Source: Alligator mississippiensis | Lineage: Eukaryota > Chordata > Crocodylia > Alligatoridae | DNA: 64,000 nucleotides | NCBI RefSeq assembly: GCF_030867095.1 | Contig: NC_081824.1 | Location: 355,181,329 to 355,245,328 of the forward strand | Direction: 5' to 3' | Part shown: positions 43,906-56,283 of the stretch, piece by piece | How the letters are laid out: every line of letters begins with the position of its first letter | Position numbering within the stretch: the stretch's first letter is position 1 | Position numbers and translations under genes: made by a program | Notes under the pieces: model-generated | Told to the model about the DNA's origin: nothing | Databases searched by the model: none | What the model saw: the letters and a program-made list of their open reading frames with translations, nothing else

Positions 43906-44720
43906 TTATGGAGTAAGGATGCACTCAATCTCCTGTGTTGAAGCCATTTCACCTTTTCATGGTGTACAGATTAACTGGATCAAAGAAAATAAAGAGAGTA
44001 TTATTCTGTAGCCTAGAGTTAGGGAATTTAACTGGAAGAGGGGAGCCATTAGAATAGGAGCTACAACACAGGTCTTCTTCATCCCAGGAAACAGTCATCT
44101 TCATTCCTGTTCTCTCTTTCTGAAACCAAAACTTTTTAATATACAGTGCAAAATAGAACAGCTTTAGGAGATGGGATTGAGAGTGCACCAGCCCAGAATA
44201 CTGTCAGGTTGATGACTAAAGCATTCACATACAAGATTCAACTTCAGATCTCAGACAAAGGAGGAAATTTAATTCAGATTTCCCATATTTTAGATGTTTG
44301 CTAACTACTGAACAACTGTATAAACAAAGGGGAAGTAGCTTCTTCTCCAGCTATGTTCTGTGTGAAACTTAATTTCTGACTGCACCTAATGGATCTGGTT
44401 GACATAGTATGAGAACATCTAAATAGGCATTCCTTCACCTAAATTTGTGGATCCCAGTGGGGCTTAGGCACCTAGCTGCTCAATTCTGTTTGGAGTTGGG
44501 ATGCCTAAAATAAGATCTTTAGGAACCCAAGAAACTGATGAAAATTTGATAGTGACTATTTAGGTACCTAGATATGTTAGACATCCTTATGGTCAGGTAG
44601 CAGGGGTTTTGAGGCTCTAAATTTAGATCCAAGGTGATCAGTGGTAGTAGACACAATGTCTTGTGGTGGATCAAATCTAAGGAAACTATTTGTTAAAGAT
44701 TAGAAAAGGGGGATTACAGT
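43906..44720. other. No recognised gene
   Basis: The words 'cttaggcacctagctgctca' and 'atttaggtacctagatatgt' near 44460-44580 resemble the old dispersed repeat also glimpsed at 19380 and 63040. Confidence 0.4.
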
Positions 44721-44748
44721 ATCTGTTTAACCACTGATAAGTTACTTA

Positions 44749-44816
44749 TCACAGAACTATATTTAACCACTGACAAGTTAGCAGCAATTTATCAGTGGCT
44801 AGATTTAGTTCTGTGA
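44749..44816. repeat. 26-bp imperfect inverted repeat
   Basis: 44749-44774 ('atcacagaactatatttaac' then 'cactga') pairs with 44791-44816 ('tcagtggctagatttagttc' then 'tgtgat') with three or so mismatches and a 16-nt spacer. A direct echo 'ttaaccactgataagtt' lies just left at 44728. Confidence 0.65.
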
Positions 44817-44819
44817 TGA

Positions 44820-47275
44820 AACACTTGTAAGGATTAGTATCAGACTAGCTTCTCAATGTTGTGAAGTTGGACAAGAATTCAGGAATTTAATGAGATCACA
44901 ATTTCTCCTTTTGAACATTCTGCGCCCTCAGTACATAAGTATTTCAGCTCCTGTCCTAAGCTCCTTTTGCTCCATGTACAAACAGGCTTTCTTTAGTTAC
45001 ACAAATACTGTATCATTATTACATTTGTCAGATCAGTTATTTGGCGCATGAAAATAAAATTCACAAAAATGCTAAACCTGGCCAAAAAGGACATTTGGGG
45101 AAAGAGGAAGCTGTTTAGAGGTTGAATGAAAAGGTAAGAAGGAGTGTGAGACTCTTTCAGGGTTGTAATCACTTGTCAAATAGAATAGTAAACTGCCAAA
45201 GGAGCAAAGGAATTACCTTTGGAAACCACAATATATATCCATTTTGGTGGATTTAGAAAGAGATTCAGCTCTTATATGTGGTTTATACCTGCAGACCCCC
45301 TCAATAGAATTATCTTCTTAATTCCTAGCTACTTGTCATTGACATATATTGATTGCAGGGGATTATCCACATCAGATTTTATCAGCATGTTCTTCAGTTA
45401 AAGTTTGATTCCGAATCATAGGCTTTTTTCTTGCTTCCTTCAAATCAAATATAAAGGCAATACTTCAGCCATGAGCTGTATGCTCTCACTCTTCTTTTCC
45501 CTCTTCAAATTTTACAAGATTCCCATAGTAGATGTTGCAAAGAATTGCTTACTATAATGACCTACTGTGACATGACTGTGTTTCCCCAGCTGTGGCTCAC
45601 TGGCAACATGTTTTCTGTGAGACTCTCCATTGCTGCTGGTGGCTATGACCCTTTTTAAAAAGTAAGACTAAGTTTACTATGGACAGCATAGTATAATATT
45701 GCCTACAGTTCATTACATTTCTGTATGGGTCTAAAACAGTTTGGGGACCATGTGCTGGGTGTTGATAATCTTCCCAGAAGGATCCCTATAGTCTTGAGAG
45801 AAAAAAAATCCAAAACCTGAATTTTTCTGTGGTATTAAATCCACTGTAATTCCATGGAAAGGAGCTGATTTTGGTCATGATGTCAGGGATGACTGTGTAG
45901 ATAACTGTATTGGTTATCTAGTAAAATAAGACATCCCCTATTATTTTAAATAATGAGATGGAGTCATTTGACAACTTCTGCTTATTTGCTCAGACCCTTG
46001 CAAAGATTTAAAACATGGAAACAAATGGACATCTACTCTGTGTGGTTTCCAAAAATCCTGGAAATAGCACAAAAAGCTGTTACCCACAACATTCACATTT
46101 CAGATATGCCTGTGTTCATCAATTCATAGAACAGTGGAGCAAATATAATGAACACTTTTAATTTTAAACAAGCTGTTTTTGACCCCCCACTATTTATTGG
46201 CATTATCATGAACTTGAAGATATTGAAAAATTGTGCAAACGGCTGTTACACACTGGTGTATTATAGGTGTTGTTTGTTTTGAACAGCTACCTCCTGTAGC
46301 CTGTAGGTATCTCTTTACTTCAGTGCAAGAATGTGAAATAAATACCCAGAAGGACTTTAATAATTAAAGCAGGAGCAGTGTTATTGAGGCTGACTTTTGT
46401 AGTACCACAGACACCATGGAAACCTGTCTTACAGGAATTGCTTAAAAAATCTTGTTTGATTGTAAAGCAAGCTTATGTTCCTTTTATCTTCATAAAGGAA
46501 AGTTAATCTGCATGAAGTGTAATGTGATCTGTGCCCATGGAATCCTCTTAAAAATCCAAATAATCTTAAAATAAGAGTACATAAACAAGAAGCCAACATT
46601 TCTGATGCAATTGGTTACAGTCATACTGAATATGGGTCAGATCTTAAAATGATACAAATTGATTTGGACTATCGTGCCAAGCCAGTTTACATTAGTTGGT
46701 GATACCAATTTCCAACACTTCAGAAAACCATGATAGCCTCAAAAGGATCTGATTTTTCAGTGTGCTAAAGCCTGGCTCCCTAGAACAAATCACTGGGAGC
46801 TAAGTCCCTTTAAGAAACAAGTCCTGAATGCTTTTTCTTCCCAGTGGGATCAAGCATACTCAATACTGTGAAAAAACTGCATAATTATAAGCTAATATTA
46901 GAAAGATTTCTCGATTAGAAATTAGAAACATTTCTTTTCTTCATCAAAAGATTCACCTGGGCAATATAAAGGACTTAATTAAAGCTAATTTTTTAGGTCA
47001 GTTTAAGAATATGGTAGCAGAGCAGTGAAGGTCACTTGAGGTTGTTTGGACTGGGGAGGCCAAGACGGTTGGATGTGATGTGAGCTCACCTGTGCTTTTG
47101 TCTATAGAAATTGATGTGCTTTAATCATACCAGCCTCTAAATGGGTCTCAGGGCTTCTAGTGCCCCTTTGATATCATCTGCTCAGATTGTGAAGCAGGGA
47201 GCTGTGCAGAGACTTCTGAAGTGGAGCAACAATGTTGAAATGACCTGACAATGCATTTGCTGATATTTTCATAGC
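44820..47275. other. No recognised feature
   Basis: About 2.4 kb of AT-rich sequence with no repeat, frame or splice pair that I can defend. This is one of the two longest repeat-poor blocks in the window. Confidence 0.5.
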
Positions 47276-47278
47276 TTA

Positions 47279-47817
47279 TGCACTGTAGTATACTTTTAGC
47301 ACTTTGGGCAATGTTTGGAGCTATAGCTTAAGACAAGTGAATTTGTGGCAATTTCTTCAGCAGTCTTCTTGGATAGGTCCCTGACAAACCCTCTCTTTAA
47401 AAGAACCCATGTTTCCTGTGTATTTTTTGAATAAAACCTTTTTTTAAGATTACCTTTATTTTCCAGGCTTCTAATTCATTGTTTAGCCTCCTGGCATAGC
47501 TATTACAAACCCTGCTGCTATGCTACTGCTAATGACAAAAAAGAAATATGTCATAGTTTGAAACTGCATTGTCAAATGGGGTTTCAAATATGGCTTATCT
47601 TGGGTGTGAATTCTTTTACCAAAGATGAATGCTTAATTTGGTAGCTTTCAGGTCTTTAACCAAAAGAGAGATTGTTGTTACCTTTCAGTACCAGACAGGA
47701 GAGGGTCAGAAAGATATCTCAGATGATCAAGTTTACCTCTTAACAAATGCTGGGTTTAGTGGAAGCTAGAAAGCTATTAGTTGTGGTCTAATCACTTTGA
47801 TAAATAACTTTTGTAAA
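47279..47817 (+). repeat. 540-bp direct repeat, copy 2 (partner at 39570)
   Basis: Same blocks and orientation as 39570-40113, with small indels. The downstream 'aatcaagtttacctcccaac' at 47817 repeats an internal phrase of the unit, 'gatcaagtttacctcttaac' at 47728, hinting at a further short internal duplication. Confidence 0.75.
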
Positions 47818-47849
47818 TCAAGTTTACCTCCCAACACATGCCAAGCTAT

Positions 47850-49080
47850 TTTTGCTCTTAATACTAGAATACGTTCCAGAAATGGACAACTAAGGCCACT
47901 ACTTCATCTCTCTCATTTTACTAAGATGCTTTAAAAAAATTGGCCGACTCAAATGGCTGAGGAACACCAGGGTAAAACTGATTTATATTAACAACAAAAA
48001 TATGATACATGAAACATATCGTATATAAATATAGACAAAATTAAATGACCTTCCTTTCTTCCACTTTTTTTTATTTGTTAATTTTTAATTCACTTTTTTT
48101 TTGTTAAAAGCCCTCTTTTAGTTGTTAATTTTTGGGTCAGGATCAGTGTGTTCTTGTGCATGCAAGTACACTTGTGTATGATGTGTGTAGGTAAGGTTGT
48201 TAGTATACAGTGGCTGCTCCTGGAATTCAAATTATAATGGGCCCCTCTAAAACAGTGCAGTTCTTTTGACTTGGACTGGCAACAACAATTTACGTCAGCC
48301 GAAGAGCTGACCTGACATTTTTATGTGCAAAAATCCCATCTCTATTCCATTCTTTATATTCAAGCTTTGTACAATCTAGTAGCTGGCATCAACTGGAGTT
48401 CTGCTTGGATTGATTGAATAATATGCAGTAGATATTTGGTGCAGATCTCAAAGGCAACATTTTGCCATTAGTCTAATTGCATCTGTCCTTAAAATCACAT
48501 GGTTTTGATTTTGCAAACTGCACAGACATCCCTAATGTATTGCAAACACTGGTAATAAGGACTAGATCCTCAAAGGTAGTTGGTGCTCAATTGCTCAGGG
48601 TTGCAACGCCTAACTCTATTGTCCCCTCTACTAGAAACCTCAGTACTACTTTACGTGCTTAGGATACCTGTATAATGCATGTGGGGGGAGGGTTAATCTC
48701 TTAAGGAAGGAATCCTCAGAAAGCAGCTGAGTGAGCATCCAATTAAGCTAGGTAGGAGTGAAATTTAGAGGCAAATAGCAGGGCTTAGGGGCCAAACTAA
48801 CAAGGTTGGTTATTCCTAGAACTCTCTTGTGGAAGTGGCTTAAGACTAGTTTTACTGTCTTTGAAAGTAAAAAAGAGGAGGTTCTAAAATACGCACCCCC
48901 CCCCAAATATATATCTAGAATGTTGGAGGCATTAGTTGAAATTTATGCTCTGCCTGATTCAGAGTGGGGACCTGAGCTGTTTGGGTATTCTGGAGTCCTG
49001 CATGCACTTTCTCTCTCTCTCTCCTGTTCACTCTGTAAATAGAATTAAATATTCACTGGATAACAGATAGACAGATTCTA
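47850..49080. other. No recognised gene
   Basis: AT-rich. A C run near 48895-48904 and a (CT)n stretch at about 49009-49023. Frames at 48477-48662 and 48806-49042 show no family. Confidence 0.4.
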
Positions 49081-49082
49081 CA

Positions 49083-49205
49083 GCCCTATTGTCAGAGCCT
49101 CTGCCTGGTATGCAGGAGACTGAAGTTCAGCTCTCTGCTTCTGCACAGAAAGTGCACAGACTTGAACCAAGTTCTGACATCCCCTGTAAGAGCACTCCTG
49201 TAGCG
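49083..49205 (+). repeat. tRNA-like dispersed repeat, diverged copy
   Basis: 'tgtcagagcctctgcctggt', 'tgcaggagactgaagttcag' and the closing 'tgtaagagcactcctgtag' follow the same plan as 43775-43905. Confidence 0.4.
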
Positions 49206-49209
49206 TGAG

Positions 49210-50050
49210 GGCTGCAACTGTCTTAGGAGGTCTCGGAGCATTGTCGGACCCCGCTGGTGAGATTCTTTCCCCTGCTTGATTTCAGAAGCCTGCTTTGGGG
49301 CTTCTGGGGCTTGGGCTAGCTCTATAGGGATCTGAGTAATTAAGATAAGGTGGCATCATTGATAAGTAAACTTCGTAAAATCCAATCAGCAAAAATGTAG
49401 ATGCCTATAGGTGGATGCACAGCAGTAGTATTGAAGATAAAAGTGGCACCTATTTGTTGGAGATAAATTTCTGAAGAGACAGTGAGATCCTTTTGAGGAT
49501 CTGGTCTATAACCTTCTCTTGTTGAGTTTGTTTTCACAAGTGAAAGAATATGGCATTTTTCCATGAATTTTTATAGCCCCAAATTGGCCAGCTCTTTGAA
49601 AATTCACAACTGATTAATTTATTGGGATTATAAATAATGTTGCCAAACACCACGCAGGTAGAAGGACATCATAAAAATCACATATATCCTAATAAATATA
49701 CAGGGCCAGTGCCAGTTTCTGCTTGTGGATTTGCAATGTCCATTGGTCGTGTAACTGAAGTGCAGTCAATCCTTCAAAACACAGCAAAACAACTTCAGTA
49801 AAATTCAGATTGACGGCATGAAAAGAAAGTTGGCAGAACACAAGATCCTGTTGCTAAGCAATGCTTGGCAATACAATATATTCACATTATGGCACTTGTG
49901 ATGACACTGTGATGAGAGATGTTTTCAATTTAATGAAAGTCCATACTTTTAAGGGAGAAAAATAAAGGTCATGGAGAGAAGCAGTAACAAGCAGGGGGAG
50001 AATGAATGGGATGTGTATGTGGGGCCAAATTCCATTACTGGCAACACCAA
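49210..50050. other. No recognised feature
   Basis: Unique-looking sequence. The 74-codon minus-strand frame at 49340-49564 has no recognisable domain. Confidence 0.4.
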
Positions 50051-50063
50051 CATTAATCTAGAG

Positions 50064-50493
50064 CAGCAGTCTCCAACCTTTTTAAGTAGGAGATCATCTT
50101 TGGCATTTACAAACAGCCCAAGATCTACCGTGCACCACTGCCACACCCCCCAAACCCCCCCACCCAGCAGGTAAGTCTGTGGGGAGGGAGTGAAGGGCAG
50201 ATCACGGCAGAAGGAGAAAAATTTGGGGGGGGGGGTGCACCTCCCCAGCAGGTAAGTCCCACATGATCGGGGCCCCACTCAACTTATCCCTTCTCCTGCC
50301 TCTGCGGCACTGTCCCTTACTGCACGGGCTTCAATCTAGCCTCCGCCCCTTCCCTCCCCCATGAACTGACCTGCTGGGCTGGAGTGTGTGCATGTATGCA
50401 CACGGACACTCAGCCCCTGCCTCAGCCTCAGATCGATTCCAAGAGGCTCCGAGATTTACCGGTGGTTCAAGATCCACTGGTTGGTGACGACTG
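50064..50493. mobile_element. hAT non-autonomous element with target duplication
   Basis: The left end 'cagcagtctccaaccttttt' and the right end 'ccactggttggtgacgactg' are inverted hAT-type termini (CAG-G-C-CCAACC). ATCTAGAG (50056-50063) and ATCTGGAA (50494-50501) are an 8-bp duplication with two mismatches. The GC-rich body contains two 'cagcaggtaagtc' direct repeats (near 50165 and 50247), which look like splice donors but belong to the element. The 109-codon minus-strand frame over it is an artefact. Confidence 0.75.
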
Positions 50494-50501
50494 ATCTGGA
50501 A

Positions 50502-50840
50502 TAACTCTATTTGTTTAGTTGCAGTGATTCCAGACTCATGGTGGTGTGATCAAGGCTCAAATCTTCCAACTGCTTCTGGGAAATCTCTGTGAGGATTTGG
50601 TGGGGGACAGAACCTTACACTACTTCCATCAGGTTTTTAATCCACTTCTTTACTATCTCTATTCCATAGGAAAGGCAAAGGGATAAGATTGGCCCTAACA
50701 GAAGAAATTACCCCTGGGAAATCAAAATTAGTCTATTCAGCTTGCAAACCTGCTCTCTTTTTCTTTAAGTGTCTAGAAAAGGACTGATTTTAGTTTAACT
50801 GAAGACCACTCTGGCCATGATCAACCAAGTATATGAGTAA
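50502..50840. other. No recognised feature
   Basis: Short spacer between two repeats, without a frame or motif. Confidence 0.4.
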
Positions 50841-50844
50841 TGTA

Positions 50845-51260
50845 CTTGGTAGCTATGTTGGCCTGAGACAAGAAGATGTGAAAAAAACTAGAACTCTTGG
50901 TTCCAAAATGATACTTTTTATTAGACTGGGAAATCACAAGAAAATTGTCCTTTTCTGCAAGCTTTTGGGATCAAAGTCCCTTCTTCAGGCTCTGGGAAAA
51001 ATATAGATGTTTCAGGATGGTAAAAAGGCCCCATAGGTAGGAAATAAACTTCATTTTTGCACACAGGGAACTGAACATGGAAGGCTATCCCTCTGGGAAC
51101 ATGATAGTATGTGAGCTGTGTTGAGTAGCTCTTTGATGTGTTGATCAGGTAGAATTCCTTCCCTGGAGGTGTCAGATGGCAGGCAGGGCGGTAAAACATC
51201 TTTCTTGTTGTTCTGCAATGAAGTTTAAAATCCAAAATTGGCTTAAATTCAGCATCTTCC
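50845..51260 (+). repeat. Dispersed reptile repeat, 'TTTTATTAGACCAACT' family, long copy
   Basis: Same block order as 14678-15055: 'ggtagctatgttggcctgag', 'ctagaactcttggttccaaa', 'actttttattagactggg', 'tgcaagcttttgggatcaaa', 'cccttcttcaggctctggga', then 'aggaaataaacttcattttt'. The 113-codon minus-strand frame at 50921-51262 is a shadow. Confidence 0.7.
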
Positions 51261-51271
51261 ATATTTCAGGG

Positions 51272-51400
51272 GTGTGCTTGGTAGCCATGTTGGTCTAAGA
51301 CAAGAAGACATACACAAAACTAGAACTCTTGGTTCCAAAATGATAACTTCATTTTTGCAAAGGGCACTCTCATGGTGGTTAAAGATGTCTCTCTATATAA
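51272..51400 (+). repeat. Same repeat family, internally deleted copy
   Basis: It starts 'ggtagccatgttggtctaag' and runs to 'cttggttccaaaatgataac', then jumps directly to the 'aacttcatttttgcaaaggg' block, skipping the 'tattagacc' and 'agcttttggg' blocks. It is in tandem with the preceding copy. Confidence 0.65.
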
Positions 51401-53985
51401 GACATAGTATATAGCTCACTCCTTCTCAGTTTCTTTCTCTCACAATTTATTATCAACAGCAGAATAATCAAATGAACTTTATAGCCAATGAGCCTACCAG
51501 GTACACCTCTAAATGTTACTGATACAGATGAGCTCAGACCCTAGAGAGCCATTCTTCTACCATGAAATAGATTTTAAAAGTCTGTTGAATCAAAATTTTT
51601 GCTGATCAGCTTGAATAGATGCAAAGTCTGAAAATAATGTATATATTTTATATTTGCTTGAGAGTCATGGTAGTGATTCTTGAGTCAAGAGTCAAGTTAG
51701 AAAAAGTACTTTACTCCTTTTACAGCCAGTGCCAGGAAAAGAAACTCCTTTTATTTGTGTGTGTCATTTTTCAAGAATATCACCAAAAAAATCCACACCC
51801 TAGAGCAACCTCCCTCCCCAGACATTTTGTCCCAAAGAAGTTAAGTGTTATCCAGTCCCCTCTCCATCTCTTCTTTTGAAGCTGTGCTAATGAACCTTGC
51901 ATTTAACAGGCATTGGATAAAAGGATGGAGAACAGTGCAGTGGGGAAGTTTCTATCCCATGAGGAGAAAGGAGGTAGAACCAGCACTTGTTCAGACATGC
52001 ATCCTCCAATTCATTATCTGCCACTGCCTCCCACACATCTCCCTCTGTTTGTTACCAAGGGGGGCAACTTCAAAAGGAGTATTGGAGCAGGCTCTGAGTA
52101 ATGCCTGACCTGCATCATGATGGCTAAAGCATAGTTCCCAGGCAAGTGTCCTACCTCTCAACTATTAGTGCTAGAATATAGAAGAGTTGTCCTCCAATGT
52201 CTAACCGCTATTACTTATGCTTTTTGGGGGGGTCTGGCTATGTTTTACTAACTTACATGCACATATGCAGCCAATGTAGCAGCACACACTCAGTCTACGT
52301 GAATGTGATTCTGAGTCCACTGTATAGGGGAAATAGAATCACAGCCTTTTGGCAAGTGCCACAGACACCATTTATGCAGCCAGAAAACTGCCATTTAGAC
52401 ATAAAGAAGGTAACATAATTTTGCCTTATGTTTCTTTAGCATCCAGGAAAGAATGATTAAAACAAATTATAACTTCATGCTGGTTACCATGCAAGACGTA
52501 GGTTAGCAGTTAATGTTCACAGGTAGTGAGTTCAAGTTTGGTTAGATTCACTTTGTATTGATTTTGTTCTTTCAGAGACAAATATGCTATTTTCCTGTAG
52601 CCACTTTTCTCCTCTCTCCCTTGCCACTATTACTTTTTTTACTTTCTGCTGCTACAACCATCTTACTGACTTCTTCCATGTTTCTTGCTATCCCTGTAAC
52701 TCTTTTCTCATCCTGCTAAAGCAGGTGCTTTCTTTTCACATCATTCCCTTCTGAATTTTTTTTTTCATTTGCTGGAATGAAAATGTTATGTGTTGTTTAA
52801 AGCAAAACCAAAATAAGGAAAGAGAGATTCACCCTCTAACAACAGGTCTCCCAGGTTGATTTGTGTGTATAGTCCAGTTGTAAACAGTTTGAGGTTGTCT
52901 CTGCCACCTTTCTTTTTTTTCCTGTACAGTGCTGAAAATATTGTCAGATCTAACCAAATAATCAGTACAAAATGCTTATGCTCTGGTCTGAGACAAATTA
53001 CCTGGAAGAAAAGGCTTTGTATTTTCCTTCCATTTCCTTTATCTTCCTGAAGAGCGGATTCATGAGAGACTTAAAGGGAAATATATTCCCCAAAAGTCCA
53101 AGTTTCATGAAAAATCTTGTTTGTTAGATGTATGCTACATACTGAAGTGGCTCTGCTATTTCTTGAAGCTAGTTTTTGATATGGAAGGAAAGTACTAATT
53201 TAAGGCAGTGAAGATTCCCTTTGGAATTCCTGTGCTTGGTTTAAACTGGGAAATGCATAAGGTGGTGCAATAAGTAGAATAGTATCCTATAGTATTGTGA
53301 GAGCTATTGGGAATATAGCTTTGTCCATGTGGTAATTACATGCTGTATATTTTAGGGTCTGACATAATAGAGGTGGTTTATTTTTTGCTGAATGACTCGA
53401 TTTACTGTTTCTGTCTATATTACACTTACTGATAAATGTGTTACCCATCTGACTCATCCCTCAGGCTGTCCAAATACTTGTCCTCATTCTCTGCCTTTGT
53501 AGGAAAAGGCTTTTTAGTGGGGATTCACTGTTGTATCATTTCTGGCTCTTTGTCCATTTTCGAAGGCACAGGTTCTCAGCCATGTAGAGATGCCTTCCTT
53601 CTAAAGATGCTTGAGTTTACCCACTTCTGTATTTCCTATCTACCTGATTTTTTCTTGCACGTTCTGTTGCTCCCCTCACCCCCCCTTCTTTCAGAGCATC
53701 ACTACTATTTAAGAATTCATAATATTTTCTTATCTTATCCTGGATGGCACTCAGATGTCACAGCGATGGACACAGTATACAAACATGAACCAAATAGCAT
53801 TGCTGGTGTGGTGATAGCACCATATGCCCTAGTCAGGAGCTGGGCTTCATTGTGTTAAGCTCAGTCCACACATGTAGGGAAAAGCCCCCCAAAGAGTTTA
53901 CAGTTTTGGGGCAGCATTTAACACCTGCCTTCTTAGACTAGGTACAGCCATTCAAAAAGCCTGAGGTAGAATTGATCTAAATTAC
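51401..53985. other. No gene; one tRNA-like repeat fragment
   Basis: 'gcaagtgtcctacctctcaa' near 52143 resembles the 3' half of the tRNA-like repeat. The 140-codon plus-strand frame at 53436-53858 is the longest here. It is rich in Ser, Leu, Phe and Cys over T-rich sequence, shows no domain, and is not called. Confidence 0.4.
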
Positions 53986-53989
53986 ACGG

Positions 53990-54064
53990 TTTTCTTTAAG
54001 CAGCATAGTTTAGAGCGGTAGTGATTGTGGTTTTCCATAAGCAGCGTAGTTTAGATCAGTAGTG
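53990..54064 (+). repeat. 41-bp tandem duplication
   Basis: 'aagcagcatagtttagagcg' and 'gtagtga' in the first unit (from 53990) recur as 'aagcagcgtagtttagatca' and 'gtagtga' in the second (from 54031). Confidence 0.65.
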
Positions 54065-54366
54065 AACAGAACACACGTTTGCCTTTTGGTAGGTACAAAT
54101 CTTAGACTAGGTTCTGCCATTTTTAAACCAGTCTATGTGCTGAATTTCTGTTCTATTATAGACCAGTTTCCGATCACTTATACTGGTAAAAATGTAATGT
54201 CTGTACCTGGCCTTAGTTTTACAGTTTGCATTTGGATAATATGGTAATTAGCATATTACAGTTATGCCAAATGAGAGAGAAAGTGTGAGCAAACAGGAGA
54301 CAGATCTTTTGAGCTATAGCAGAATATACTGAGGAGTTCTCTGTGCTCCATCTTTTTTTTTAACAG
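54065..54366. other. Intron-like sequence ending in an acceptor
   Basis: No frame of note. The right end is 'ccatctttttttttaacag', a strong polypyrimidine tract with AG, feeding the exon candidate at 54367. Confidence 0.4.
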
Positions 54367-54434
54367 CTGCAACAAAAGCAGTAGCTCCAACTGTGGAGGT
54401 GCTAGGCCTTACTAAGAAATCAGCAACAACTGAG
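54367..54434 (+). CDS. Candidate 68-nt internal coding exon, unrecognised protein
   Basis: A nine-T tract with AACAG precedes it and GAG followed by GTAAGG closes it. Two of three frames have stops. The open one has two leading bases, then 22 codons (ATKAVAPTVEVLG then LTKKSATTE), so the entering intron is phase 1 and the leaving one phase 0. The peptide is Ala/Thr/Val/Lys-rich, without Cys or aromatic residues, and resembles a disordered linker. It cannot join directly to exon 11004-11140, which ends in phase 0, but would join through 12327-12396 or an unseen exon. I do not recognise the gene. Confidence 0.4.
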
Positions 54435-54440
54435 GTAAGG

Positions 54441-55275
54441 AACACTGTACATTTTAATTAATTTTTTTGCTTGTTAAGATCACCTCAGTTACCTGCAGTG
54501 GTTGTCAGTCTTTCAGGTGGGTATCCGTGTATGTATCTTTCATCTATATCTGCCCCTCCAAAGTGTAAGTAGGAGGTTCACCTTCTCAGTATTTATTTAT
54601 GCTCAAGCTCCTTTTCTTTCTCAATCTTCCTTCCCTCGTATCCTTTTCTCCCTCTCTATTCTCTTTTGCATTTTAAAGGTAGTTTTTCAATGCTGATTTC
54701 TGTTGATTCTTTTCTTACCTCCCCATTACTTTCCTTGCCTAGTTATCTCAGCCACTGTGATGCCTTTCACTTCTAAACAGCTCCCTTTGTCTGTCTTTCT
54801 GTCTCTCTCTGTAATAGGTCCTTCTCTAGACTCCCAAGCCTGATCTCTGCTGATGTCACCAGCTGCTGCACCTGCCTCCCTCACTCTCACTCTTTTTCTG
54901 GATCCTGCCCCATGTTTTCTTCCTCTGTCCCCTTCCTTGTCTCTTACTCCGCCTTGTGTGCATAGCTAGCAATATGCAGAAGTTTGCCTAGGGCAAGTCT
55001 TAAAATAACTGGTAGATCTGAGGCCACTGGATGATGACAAGTTATGTGGGTGAATGTTAGATTATTTCTTTAGAAGACAAAAAGAAGGAAAGCAGAGGGG
55101 AAAAAAATCCATAACTCACCAGAAAAATCCTTAATATCTGTAACCTTTCCTGACTTGGGAAGAATACTGTACAAATAGTTTTGTATACTACAGTAGAAAT
55201 GCTGCTGTTCCCCTTTTAACTCTCATAACTCTCCGTATTATATTTGCCCTACAGAACGTTCTCAGTATTTACAGA
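54441..55275. other. No recognised gene; pyrimidine-rich intron-like sequence
   Basis: A T- and C-rich stretch at about 54580-54950. No exon pair that I can defend. Confidence 0.4.
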
Positions 55276-55277
55276 CT

Positions 55278-56283
55278 TAGACTCATAGACTCATAGAAAA
55301 TTAGGGTTGGAAGGGGACTCGGCAGGTCATCTAGTCCAACTTTCTGCTCGAAGCAGGACCATCCCCAAGAATATCATCCCAGCCAAGGCAGGTCTTAAAA
55401 ACATCCAAGGATGGAGATTCCACCAAAGATTCTGGGTAACCTGTTCCAGTGCTTTATTACCACCCTAGTGAGAGAGTTTTTCCTAATATCTAACTTAAAC
55501 ATGCTTTACGGCAACTTGAGAACATTGCTCCTTGTTCTGTCACCTGTTACCACTGAGACCAGTTCAGCTCCATCCTCTTTGGAACCCCCTTCAGGTAGTT
55601 GAAAGTTGCTATTAAATCTCCCGTCAGTCTTCTCTTTTCCATGTTAAATAAGCCCAGTTCCCTCAGCCTCTCTTCAGAAGTCATGTGCCCCAGCCCCCTA
55701 AGCATTTTTGTTGCCCTACGCTGGACTCTCCAATTTGTCCACATCCTTTCCTTCCTACTCCAAATGTGGACTCACCAGTGCTGAACTGGTGGGAGAGGAG
55801 GGGATAATCACTTCTCTTGATCTGCTGGCAACACTCCTACTAATGCAGCCCAGTATGTCATTAGCCTTCACAACAAAGGCACACTATTGGCTCATATTCA
55901 GCTTCGTGTCCACTGTAACCTCCAGGTCCTTTTTTGCAGAGCTGCTGCTTATCCAGTCAGTCCCTAGGCTGTACTGGTGCATGGGATTGTTCTGTCCTAA
56001 GTGCAGGACTTTGCACTTGTCCTTATTGAAACTCATGAGATTTCTTTTGGTCCAATCCTCAATTTGTTGAGATCTCTCTGAATCCTAGCCCTACCCACCA
56101 GTGTATCTACTACTCCCTTGAACCTGGTGTCATCTGAAAATTGCTGTGTGTGTACTCCATCCCATCCTCTAGGTTGTTGATGAAAATATTGAACCAAACC
56201 AGCCCCAGCACGGACCCCTGGCGTACTCCACTTCATACCGGCTGCCAACTAGACATCAAACCATGGATTACTACTCTATGAGT
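55278..56283 (-). mobile_element. CR1 LINE, RT and 3' UTR (part 1 of a split copy)
   Basis: The 3' end at the left reads 'gactcatagaaaattagggt' and 'tggaaggggactcggcaggt'. Minus-strand frames then give '[20 protein letters not shown]' and '[20 protein letters not shown]' (55744-55547). At 56248-56033 comes FSDDTRF, with the Asp-Asp kept, followed by 'GRARIQRDLNKLRIGPKEIS'. Frameshifts and stops separate the blocks. The copy is older than the 24.2-kb one. Confidence 0.85.

Noticed and set aside
39570..47817. Endogenous provirus bounded by two 540-bp LTRs
   Set aside because: The spacing and orientation would fit, but the copies lack TG...CA ends and a primer-binding site, and the 7-kb interior has no gag, pol or env-like frames, only MITEs and unrelated repeats.
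53436..53858. 140-codon frame as a membrane protein
   Set aside because: Hydrophobic composition follows from T-rich DNA. There is no signal for splicing, no domain and no homologous segment.
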